From contig JBBECF010000108.1 of assembly GCA_040881945.1 (NCBI GenBank), positions 44,821 to 108,820 of the forward strand: a DNA stretch of 64,000 nucleotides. Direction: 5' to 3'. The position numbers and the translations under genes were made by a program. This DNA is from JBBECF01 sp040881945. GTDB lineage: Bacteria; Pseudomonadota; Alphaproteobacteria; Dongiales; Dongiaceae. Position 1 is the stretch's first letter. Each line of letters starts with the position of its first letter. Of this stretch, positions 34,322-42,113 are shown one piece after another. Under the pieces are notes generated by a model that saw nothing but the letters and a program-made list of their open reading frames with translations, ran no database searches and was not told where the DNA came from.

Positions 34322-35281
34322 ATGACTGAACCCCGACTCGCCGATCGCCGCATCATCCTGGTCACCGGGGGGCTCGGCTTCATCGGCAAGACGTTCGTCC
34401 GCCGGGCGCTGGAACATGGCCATTTCGTCATCAATATCGACGCCGTCAACTACGCGGCCGACCGCAAGGCGCTGAAGGAGTTCCAGGACTGGGACACCTA
34501 CCGCTTCATCACGGCGGACATCGCGGCCCTGCAGCACTTGCCCGAGTGCGATTTCCTGGTCAACTTCGCGGCCGAGAGCCACGTCGATAACTCGATCGAC
34601 CGCAATTTGGAGTTCTGTCGGTCGAACTTCCTCGGTCCTCACCGCTTGCTCGAATTGATCCGCGCCAGACGGCCGCAGGATCGGCCGCGCTTCATTCAGA
34701 TCGGCACCGACGAGGTCTATGGCGACATCGCGGTCGGCCGACATTCGGAAACCGATCCGCTGCGCCCTTCGAATCCCTATTCGGCCAGCAAGGCGGCGGC
34801 CGATATGCTGGTCTTGGGCTGGTGGCGGACCTACGGGATCGATTACAACATTCTGCGCATCTCGAACAATTACGGGCCGCACCAATATCCCGAGAAGCTG
34901 ATTCCGAAGAGCAGCGCCCGCATGCTGCGCGGGCTGCCGGCCTTGATGCATGGCGACGGCAGCTACCTGCGCTCGTGGTTGCATGTCGAAGACACGGTCG
35001 ACGCCATCATCGCGGTCATGGCGCGAGGCGAGCGCTGCACCATCTATAACGTCTGCGGCGATCTCGAGTTGTCGGTCATCGACGCCATTCGCAAGATCGC
35101 ACGGCTGTTGTCGATTCCCGAGCAGCGCGCCTATATTGCGGTCGAGGATCGCGCGGGCCAGGATCTGCGCTACAGCATGGACGACAGCCGCATCCGAAGG
35201 CTCGATTGGAGGCCGCGCCGCGATTTCGATCTGACGTTGCGCGAGATCGTGCAAGGTTTCGAATTCGACCGCTTCATTTGA
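34322..35281 (+). CDS. rmlB: dTDP-glucose 4,6-dehydratase-like NAD-dependent dehydratase
   Basis: A 319-residue extended SDR. NAD motif TGGLGFIG (15-22), then NFAAESHVDNSID, the dehydratase triad Thr129-Asp130-Glu131 (GTDEVYGD) and Tyr153/Lys157 (YSASK). NYGPHQYPEKLIP is typical of RmlB. It should convert an NDP-hexose to a 4-keto-6-deoxy sugar, the substrate for an aminotransferase such as the one at 32068. rmlA, rmlC and rmlD are not in the window, so dTDP-rhamnose is not implied; the rmlB symbol is by similarity. Confidence 0.88.
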   Translation: MTEPRLADRRIILVTGGLGFIGKTFVRRALEHGHFVINIDAVNYAADRKALKEFQDWDTYRFITADIAALQHLPECDFLVNFAAESHVDNSIDRNLEFCRSNFLGPHRLLELIRARRPQDRPRFIQIGTDEVYGDIAVGRHSETDPLRPSNPYSASKAAADMLVLGWWRTYGIDYNILRISNNYGPHQYPEKLIPKSSARMLRGLPALMHGDGSYLRSWLHVEDTVDAIIAVMARGERCTIYNVCGDLELSVIDAIRKIARLLSIPEQRAYIAVEDRAGQDLRYSMDDSRIRRLDWRPRRDFDLTLREIVQGFEFDRFI

Positions 35282-35319
35282 GCAGGCCCGGCGCCGGCGG
35301 ATGCGGACGGGGGTGTGCA

Positions 35320-36264
35320 GTGACCGTGATTTCGGTGGTGATACCGGTGTTTCGAGAGGCCGCCTGCCTGACCGAACTGCATCGCCGGCTGAAGCATACC
35401 TTGGCGTCCTTGACGCCGGACCACGAAATCCTGTTCGTCGAGGACGGCGGCGGCGACGCGTCGTGGTCCGTCATCGCCGAGCTTGCCGCCGCTGACGTCC
35501 GGACCAAGGGACTCAAGCTCACGCGAAATTTCGGGCAGCACTACAGCATCACCGCCGGGCTGGATCACTGTCATGGCGATTGGGTGGTAGTGATGGATGC
35601 CGACCTGCAGGATCGCCCCGAAGAGATCCCGCGCCTGTATGCCAAAGCGCAGCAGGGCTATGATATCGTGCTGGCGCGGCGCGGCACGAGGCGCGATCCG
35701 CCACTCAAACGCATTACGTCATGGGTATTCTACAAGATATTCCGCTATCTGGCGGATATCGAGTACGACGGAGAGAGCGGCAATTTCCGCATCATGTCGC
35801 GCAAGGTGGTGACGAACTTTCGCGGCATGCGCGAGCAGCTGCGCTTCTTCGGCGGGCTCGTGCAGTGGATGGGCTTTCCCACCGCCAGCATCGAGGTGGA
35901 ACACGCCGAGCGTTTCGAGGGCAAGTCAAGCTACACTTTCGCTAAGTTGTGGAAGCTCGCTACCGAGACCATCCTCGCCTATTCCGACAAACCGCTGCGG
36001 GTAGCTGTGCGCTTGGGCTTCCTGATGACGTTTTTTTCTTTTTGTTATGGGACGTACATCCTCGGACGTGCACTGCTTTATGGCTCGCCGATTCCCGGCT
36101 GGAACAGTCTGATCGTCTCGCTGTATTTCATTGGCGGCGTCATCATCGCAATCCTCGGCATCATCGGTATCTATCTCGGCAAGACCTTCGATGAAAGCAA
36201 GAAACGGCCACTCTATATCATCCACAAAGCTACATTTCCGGAGGGTGAGAAGGTGCGCGAATAA
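35320..36264 (+). CDS. GtrB/DPM1-type family 2 glycosyltransferase
   Basis: A 314-residue GT2 enzyme with a GT-A domain (VISVVIPVFREAACLTELHR, FVEDGGGDASW, then DADLQDRPEEIP) and two C-terminal membrane segments (GFLMTFFSFCYGTYILG; LIVSLYFIGGVIIAILGII). This layout matches bactoprenol-phosphate glycosyltransferases that load a sugar on undecaprenyl phosphate. FEGKSSYTFAKLWKLA is the conserved linker. GTG 35320 with ACGGGGG upstream is taken as start. A GtrA-like gene follows at 37154. Confidence 0.92.
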   Translation: MTVISVVIPVFREAACLTELHRRLKHTLASLTPDHEILFVEDGGGDASWSVIAELAAADVRTKGLKLTRNFGQHYSITAGLDHCHGDWVVVMDADLQDRPEEIPRLYAKAQQGYDIVLARRGTRRDPPLKRITSWVFYKIFRYLADIEYDGESGNFRIMSRKVVTNFRGMREQLRFFGGLVQWMGFPTASIEVEHAERFEGKSSYTFAKLWKLATETILAYSDKPLRVAVRLGFLMTFFSFCYGTYILGRALLYGSPIPGWNSLIVSLYFIGGVIIAILGIIGIYLGKTFDESKKRPLYIIHKATFPEGEKVRE

Positions 36265-36319
36265 ACCGGCCCGCCCTCCCCAAGCACCTTTTTGTACGGA
36301 AACCTGAAACATACAAAAA

Positions 36320-37111
36320 ATGCCCCAAGATCACATCAAGGACTACTGGGAATCACAAGGACAGACTCATGGCGAGTCGCATTGGGCGTCGTGGGGCGAC
36401 AACTGGATGATAGATCTAGAAATTGACACCATTGGTAAGCATATCAAGGACGGCGATCATGTGCTCGATATCGGGTGCGGCAACGGGTATGCCACTTTCA
36501 GGCAAGCCGAGGCGCACAAGCTGGGTTCCATCACTGGGGTAGATTTCGCCGCGACAATGGTGGCTGTCGCACAAGAGACCAAGGAGCAAAAGCGCTGGGG
36601 TGATAACGTTCGCTTTGTAGAGGGCGATGTCAAGTCGTTGCCGTTCCCAGACAATACCTTCGATGTGGCCTATACTACACGCGTCCTCATCAATCTGCCC
36701 ACTTGGGAACAGCAAATGAAAGGAATAGCGGAATGCATCCGGGTGGTGAAGCCCGACGGAATCATCGTGCTGTCAGAAGGGTTCTGGGAACCGCTGATGT
36801 TGCTCAATGCCATGCGTGCCCTCAAGAATCTGCCCATGCTTGTCGAACATGATTTCAACCGCTACCTGAAATGCTCGGCGTTGGAAGCGTATATGCGAAA
36901 ACTTGGCATGAATTACCAAATTGAGGATTTCTCTTCAATTTATTACCTGGGATCGCGCTTTCTGCGCGAGTTGGTGACCGATCCTGCGGCCTATCCAGGT
37001 TTCACCAACCCAATCAACAAATTGTTCTACGAAATTGAAAAGCAGTTCTCGGGTGGCGGGATGGGCGTGCAACAGGCGGTCGTCATTAACAAGAGTCGTT
37101 CTCTGGCTTGA
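36320..37111 (+). CDS. class I SAM-dependent methyltransferase, low-GC
   Basis: A 263-residue methyltransferase with motif I VLDIGCGNGYATF, VDFAATMVAVAQE, VEGDVKSLPFPDNTFDVAYT and a post-core segment. It begins MPQDHIKDYWESQGQTHGES, seen in methyltransferases of glycan loci. Base composition is clearly lower in GC than in the flanking genes and codon choice is more AT-rich, as is the next gene, indicating recent acquisition. Substrate unknown. Confidence 0.9.
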   Translation: MPQDHIKDYWESQGQTHGESHWASWGDNWMIDLEIDTIGKHIKDGDHVLDIGCGNGYATFRQAEAHKLGSITGVDFAATMVAVAQETKEQKRWGDNVRFVEGDVKSLPFPDNTFDVAYTTRVLINLPTWEQQMKGIAECIRVVKPDGIIVLSEGFWEPLMLLNAMRALKNLPMLVEHDFNRYLKCSALEAYMRKLGMNYQIEDFSSIYYLGSRFLRELVTDPAAYPGFTNPINKLFYEIEKQFSGGGMGVQQAVVINKSRSLA

Positions 37112-37153
37112 AACGACTTGTCTTCAATGGTCCTGGTATAGCGACGACCACAA

Positions 37154-37561
37154 GTGCGCAATCTGTTCATGGCTGCGACATGCCGTACGTCCGTAATACA
37201 GTTATTGCGATATGGACTGGTTGGCATCACATGCAATTTATTGGGGTATCTCGTTTATTTACTCGTCACCTATTGGGGTGTCGAACCCAAAAAAACGATG
37301 ACTTTGCTGTATGTCGTGGGCGCAACCATTGGATTTTTTGGAAATCGGCGATGGGCATTTGCTCACAAAGGGGCCCTGCTTGGAGCTGGCGTTAGATATT
37401 TTATGGTCCACGTATTTGGGTATCTGATTAATTTTCTTATCTTGTTCACGCTTGTCGACAAGCTTGGTTATTCTCATCAATGGGTTCAGGCGGCGGCGAT
37501 AATCGTGGTGGCGGGGTTTCTTTTCGTGGCCTTCAAGTATTGTGTTTTCAAAAAAACGTAA
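37154..37561 (+). CDS. GtrA-family membrane protein
   Basis: A 135-residue protein with four hydrophobic segments and the GtrA pattern: RYGLVGITCNLLGYLVYLL, then GATIGFFGNRRWAFAHKG and a terminal FKYCVFKKT. GtrA proteins are thought to flip undecaprenyl-phosphate-linked sugar across the membrane, working with a GtrB enzyme, here the GT2 gene 0.9 kb upstream. GTG at 37154 is the start used; ATG 37169 is possible. Lower GC than the rest of the window. Confidence 0.9.
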   Translation: MRNLFMAATCRTSVIQLLRYGLVGITCNLLGYLVYLLVTYWGVEPKKTMTLLYVVGATIGFFGNRRWAFAHKGALLGAGVRYFMVHVFGYLINFLILFTLVDKLGYSHQWVQAAAIIVVAGFLFVAFKYCVFKKT

Positions 37562-37606
37562 AAACTCGAGATACTGCGCATAGTACATGGCGAATGAAAA
37601 ATTGTG

Positions 37607-39841
37607 ATGGACATCTCCTTCATGAGCATCGCGCCGCGACAAAGGCGCGGACGCGGCGGATCGACGGCCGGTTGCTTGGCGTTCCGCGCCGTGCCTGAGC
37701 CCGGCCGGCCGACCGGCGTCGTCGACGCGGCTCGCTCCCCCCGCCGAAGGAGCTTCGAGCTTCGGCGCATTGCGTGGCATCTCGTGGTCTTGACCGCCGT
37801 CTGCGCGCTCGCGCTGCCGCGTAACCTGGACTGGCTCTATTACAGTCTCGACGGCCAGTACCTGATGACCAATGTCGCCAACCAGTGGCTGTTCCGCGCC
37901 AACTGGCTCGGCATCGGCTGGAACCCGCTGCAGGGTCTGGGCGGACCCTGGTACCCGTTCGACGCTCGGCTGTTTCCCGGCTTCTTGTTATCCGCGGGCC
38001 TGAGCGGAGGCGGTTTGAGCCCGGTCGTCAGCCTGGCGACCATGGCGATCGAGCTGTTCGTCGCGACCTATTTTCTGGGCCGCTCGGTCGGGGCTGGACC
38101 GACCGTCGCCGCGGTCGCGGGCTGGCTCACGGTGCTTTGCATGATTCCCTTGGTCGGGCAGCAGCCGGTCTATCCGGTGATGAACCTGGCGCCGGAAATC
38201 GGCACCGTGGTTTCGGCCGGGCTGATCGCGATCGGATGCCTCTATCGCGTCGGCCCCGGCGCGGCGCTGGCCTGGGCGGCAGGGGTCTTGCTGCCGGCGA
38301 TCTGGCTGGTCATGGCGGCGCCGGTCCTCACGATGATTGTCGCGCCGCCCCTGGCCTTGCTCGCGTTCGGGGCGCTGACTGCGACGGGCCGCCGGCGCGA
38401 GCTCGCAGTCAAGTTGGCTGTCGTCGTCGCTCTCGCCGGCGGCGTCGTCTTCGCCGGCCCGTTACACTTCGTCTCCGGCCTGATTTCCGATACACCGGCA
38501 GCCGTTTTCAGCGCCGACTTGCCCGCGACCGCGTCGCGGCTGGCTGACGGCTCGATCCTGTTCCAGTCCGAGCGCGGCGCAATTGGACCGTTGTTGTTTC
38601 TCGCGGCGAGCGGCGGCGGCGTGTGGGCGGCGCGCTTTGGCGCGGGTCCGCTGCGCGTATTCGGCGTGTTCGGTCTGGCCGCGCAGGCGCTCATGGTGCT
38701 TGCCAGCGCCGCCGTTGCGGCGCTGCCCCAAGGCTGGGTCGGCCCGCAGATTACCTACTTCGAGTTCGCGCTATGGCCGGTTTATGCGCTTCTGGCGGCG
38801 ATCGGCCTAACCCGGCTCGGCGTCGGTTTGTGGTCGCTCGGGCGCTGGCGATCCTGTGCGCTCTCTGACTCGCGACAGGGTCGGATTGGCTACGCCCTCG
38901 CCCTGCTCGCGCTCGCCGCCGCCGCGTCGATGCCGGCGCCCTCGAACTCCGCGGCGCTACCCTGGCCGCCGGCCCGGACGCCGATCGTCGCCGCCGCGGC
39001 GGCGGCGGCGCTCGCCCCGGGCGGCCTGTTTCAGGGGCGCGTCGCCAACGTCACCGGCACGAGCCCATCCTCGCCCGCGATCTGGCTGAGTCAATCCTGG
39101 CACGACCACCTATTGACGCGCGAAACCGGCAACGATCATCGCCTGGTCGGGCTGTGGTACTTCAATGTGCCGACGCTCGAGGAATATAGCTCGACCGTCT
39201 CCCCGGCGTTCTACCTCGCGACGCGGACGCTGCTGGTCGAGCCAAGTCAGCGTCTGCTGCGCGGCATCCTGACGATTTCGCGCCCGAATCTGCGCGTCCT
39301 CGAGGCGATGGGCGTGCGCTTCGTGGTAGCGGCGGAGCCGCCGCCCGAGGGTGTGCGAGTCGTCGCGACCATGCCCACCGATTCGGCCGGCGTTCTTCGT
39401 CTGTGGGAGTTGCCGGCGCCGAACCTGACCGGCTGGTCGCCGGTACGCGTCGAACGGCCGGTAAACGGCGCAGCGCTGATCGAACGCCTGCGTGATCCGA
39501 CCACCGACCTGCGCCGGGTAGTCCTGACTCACGAGATGATCGCGCCTGGGTTAGTCCCGGCGCGTCACGCCGCCATAGTCATCGAGCGAGACGGCATCAG
39601 GATTCGGGCGCTGAGCGAAGGGCGATCGGTGCTGGTCATCCCGTTCGACTACAGTCGTTGCCTCGTGCTCGGCCATGGTCGGGGCTCTGCGCGCCTGTTT
39701 CGGGCGAACTTGTTCAGCACCGGTATCGAGTTCGTCGGCGCCCTTGATCGGCCGATCCGCTTCGCCTACGGCCCCTTCACCGAGACGCGCTGCCGGCTGC
39801 GCGATCTCGCGGATTTCCGCGCCGCAGGCTACGCCGATTAG
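37607..39841 (+). CDS. large polytopic membrane protein of the glycan locus, unknown
   Basis: A 744-residue protein. A basic 55-residue N-terminus is followed by about ten to twelve membrane segments up to about residue 450, with WYPFDARLFPGFLLSAGLSG and PQITYFEFALWPVYALL between helices. The C-terminal 280 residues are largely soluble (LSQSWHDHLLTRETG, WYFNVPTLEEYSS) and probably periplasmic. The layout recalls GT-C glycosyltransferases such as GtrC-type proteins that transfer a flipped sugar, but no diagnostic motif is recognised. Position after GtrB- and GtrA-like genes supports such a role as inference only. GC returns to the window norm. Confidence 0.8.
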   Translation: MDISFMSIAPRQRRGRGGSTAGCLAFRAVPEPGRPTGVVDAARSPRRRSFELRRIAWHLVVLTAVCALALPRNLDWLYYSLDGQYLMTNVANQWLFRANWLGIGWNPLQGLGGPWYPFDARLFPGFLLSAGLSGGGLSPVVSLATMAIELFVATYFLGRSVGAGPTVAAVAGWLTVLCMIPLVGQQPVYPVMNLAPEIGTVVSAGLIAIGCLYRVGPGAALAWAAGVLLPAIWLVMAAPVLTMIVAPPLALLAFGALTATGRRRELAVKLAVVVALAGGVVFAGPLHFVSGLISDTPAAVFSADLPATASRLADGSILFQSERGAIGPLLFLAASGGGVWAARFGAGPLRVFGVFGLAAQALMVLASAAVAALPQGWVGPQITYFEFALWPVYALLAAIGLTRLGVGLWSLGRWRSCALSDSRQGRIGYALALLALAAAASMPAPSNSAALPWPPARTPIVAAAAAAALAPGGLFQGRVANVTGTSPSSPAIWLSQSWHDHLLTRETGNDHRLVGLWYFNVPTLEEYSSTVSPAFYLATRTLLVEPSQRLLRGILTISRPNLRVLEAMGVRFVVAAEPPPEGVRVVATMPTDSAGVLRLWELPAPNLTGWSPVRVERPVNGAALIERLRDPTTDLRRVVLTHEMIAPGLVPARHAAIVIERDGIRIRALSEGRSVLVIPFDYSRCLVLGHGRGSARLFRANLFSTGIEFVGALDRPIRFAYGPFTETRCRLRDLADFRAAGYAD

Positions 39842-39888
39842 CCCGGCGGTCGGTCGCGACCTTCCGACGGCATAATCCTTGCGAGCCG

Positions 39889-39963
<75 letters not shown>

Positions 39964-40012
39964 GTCGGGCCGTCCGCCGGAGACGGCGGGTACGAAGGAC
40001 CGGGCGGCGGGC

Positions 40013-40041
40013 ACGGTAATTCACCATGCCGGCGCGGTCAA
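40013..40041 (-). promoter_or_regulatory. predicted promoter of tRNA-Thr
   Basis: TTGACC (40041-40036), a 17-base spacer and TACCGT (40018-40013) on the minus strand, about 50 bases upstream of the tRNA 5' end. Confidence 0.5.
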
Positions 40042-40258
40042 CTTTTGCGCGGCCAGGGTCGCCCGGTGCCTGCTCAACAGGCGACGCCGCGGTTAAAAAA
40101 CAGTTAATCACATGCCGGTGTGTCGATCCGGCCGGACCGCCTGTTGCCCGCGTTCGGGGCCCCGGTTATCGTTCGGGCAAGCGCCAAATTCGACGCTTTT
40201 ACTTCCTGTTACTGTTAACTGTCCGCGCCCGCGGGCGCCCAAAATGGAGAGGAACGTC

Positions 40259-40624
40259 ATGACGACCAAGTTCACCAGGACCCTCGGTGACCTCGCCACC
40301 CGGCGGGTCGGCGGGCTTCGCGCCGCCGCCTTCGCCACGGTCGCGCTCGGCGCGCTCGGCGGCTGCGCGATTTTCGGGGGCGGCTATTCCGCCATGTCGG
40401 AGGACTGCCTCCAGCTCGAAGGCCAGGACCTGCTCGACGCGATCGAGAGCGGCAAATGCGCCCCGGCGGCCGGCGGGCTGGCGATGCGCGCCGACGAGGA
40501 GCGCGAGCGCTTCGGCCCCGAGGAGCACGAGACCTTCGACGAGCCGTCGAACCAGCCCACGAGCGAGCCCGAGGACGAGGGGGACGAGGGCGATCGGGGA
40601 CAACAGACCTCGTTCGTCGACTAG
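40259..40624 (+). CDS. small acidic putative lipoprotein
   Basis: A 121-residue protein. A basic N-terminus and hydrophobic stretch (AAAFATVALGALGGC) end in LGGC at Cys36, a plausible lipobox. The mature part is acidic: DCLQLEGQDLLDAIESGKCA, then a Glu/Asp-rich tail (EPEDEGDEGDRGQQTSFVD). A GGAGAGGAA Shine-Dalgarno at 40246-40254 sets the start at ATG 40259 rather than the ATG at 40244. No family is recognised. It converges with hemY. Confidence 0.75.
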   Translation: MTTKFTRTLGDLATRRVGGLRAAAFATVALGALGGCAIFGGGYSAMSEDCLQLEGQDLLDAIESGKCAPAAGGLAMRADEERERFGPEEHETFDEPSNQPTSEPEDEGDEGDRGQQTSFVD

Positions 40625-40694
40625 AACGATCCGACGGCGCGGCCGGCCGGAGCCAGGTAGGCACGGCCGGCCGCTGCCGACTCCGGCCCGGGGG

Positions 40695-42104
40695 TCACGT
40701 TACCCGGCGGGCGGCGTCGACCGAGGCGCTGCCCGGCGCGATCTCGCCGATCGTGAGGAGCGCCGCCGGTGCCGCGGGGGGCCCGCCCAGCGCGGGCGCC
40801 TGCGCGTGCGCGGGGGGGCGCCAGTCGAGGCTGTCGAAGGCGCCGCAGTGGCCGCACAGGGCTCGCCACTCGGCGGCCGGCGTGCCGCATTTATCGCACA
40901 TCCAGGCGGGGTCGGGGTCGGCCTGCGACGCCTCGATCAGCCAGCGCCGGACGGCGGCGGCGTCGCCCGGCGCGGCCTCCTCCAGGCGGGCCATCAGCCG
41001 GCAGATGCGCGCCGACGGGCGCGCCGCGGCGAACGCCGCCGCGAAATGGCTGCGCGCCGCGCCCCACAGGCCGGCGTCGAGCGCGGCCTCGGCCAGCGCC
41101 AGATGGCTTTCCCGATGCCGCGGGTTGAGGGCGAACAGCCTTTCGAACCGGCGCGCCCGGGCCAGCGGCGTCTCGTCGGGATGGAGCTCGGCATAGGCCA
41201 CGGCCAGCGCCGGGTGCGGCGCCGCCGCCCAGCCCAGCTCGATCAATTTGGACGCGGCCCGCGCCTTGCCCGTCCGGGCGAATAGCCCGGCGAGAAGGAC
41301 GCGCGCCGGCACCAGGTCGGGCGCCAGCTTCACCGCCTCGCGGGCCAGGCCGATCGCCGCGCCCGTGCCCGCGCCCGGTGCTGCGGCGACCGCCGCGCGA
41401 GCGCGCTCGGTCAGCAACACGGCGCGGCGGCGCTGCGCGGTCGCCGGGGCGACGGCCTTCAGCTTGGCGGCCTGCCGGAGCGTGCCCTCGGCGCCAGACC
41501 AGTCGCCGACGCGGAGCTGCAGGTCGAGCAGCGTCGTCGCCGCCCAGGCGGCCTTCGGCCGTTCGCGGTGGGCGCGGTCGGCGAGACGGAGCGCCTCGGC
41601 GTCGTCGCCGCCGCGCAAGGCCTGGGTGAGCAGGCCGCGCAGGCCGAGAAACGATGTCTCCGGCCGTTCGAGCATGGCGGCGAAATACTTGCGCGCCGCC
41701 GCCTCGTCGCCGTTCAACTGCGCCGTCTGGGCGGCCAGCAGCAGGGTCAGCGGCGGCTCGTTCAGCAACACCTCGGCGCGCCCGGACTGGCGCCGCGCCT
41801 CGTCGGCATCGCCGGCCGCCACCGCCACCATGCCCTGGGTCAGCGCGCGGTAGCCGCGCCGGCGGCGGCTGTCGGCGCGGGCGCGGGCGATCCGGCGCGG
41901 CGAGCGCCGCACGAAGCGCCACGCCCGATAGCCGAGCGCCGTCGCCGCCGCGACCAGCAGCACCGCCGCCAGCAGCAAGCCGACCGGAGCCTCGAGCCGG
42001 TAGCCGAGCCATTCGACCGCCACCTCGCCCGGCCGCTCGGCCAGCCACACCGCAACGGCAATGACGAGCGCGAGTTGGACGAAATAGACGAGGGCACGAA
42101 GCAT
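40695..42104 (-). CDS. hemY: HemY-like TPR membrane protein of the heme operon
   Basis: A 469-residue protein with two N-terminal membrane segments (ALVYFVQLALVIAVAVWLAE; VGLLLAAVLLVAAATALGY) and a long TPR region. A C-terminal zinc-ribbon-like motif holds Cys403, 406, 417 and 420 (WMCDKCG, LCGHCG), followed by an Ala/Pro tail. This HemY is the proteobacterial 'HemY N-terminal' protein, not protoporphyrinogen oxidase; its role in heme synthesis or porphyrin handling is not settled. It follows hemD-mitofilin after 9 bases. Confidence 0.92.
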   Translation of the reverse strand: MLRALVYFVQLALVIAVAVWLAERPGEVAVEWLGYRLEAPVGLLLAAVLLVAAATALGYRAWRFVRRSPRRIARARADSRRRRGYRALTQGMVAVAAGDADEARRQSGRAEVLLNEPPLTLLLAAQTAQLNGDEAAARKYFAAMLERPETSFLGLRGLLTQALRGGDDAEALRLADRAHRERPKAAWAATTLLDLQLRVGDWSGAEGTLRQAAKLKAVAPATAQRRRAVLLTERARAAVAAAPGAGTGAAIGLAREAVKLAPDLVPARVLLAGLFARTGKARAASKLIELGWAAAPHPALAVAYAELHPDETPLARARRFERLFALNPRHRESHLALAEAALDAGLWGAARSHFAAAFAAARPSARICRLMARLEEAAPGDAAAVRRWLIEASQADPDPAWMCDKCGTPAAEWRALCGHCGAFDSLDWRPPAHAQAPALGGPPAAPAALLTIGEIAPGSASVDAARRVT

Positions 42105-42113
42105 CGCGCGCGA

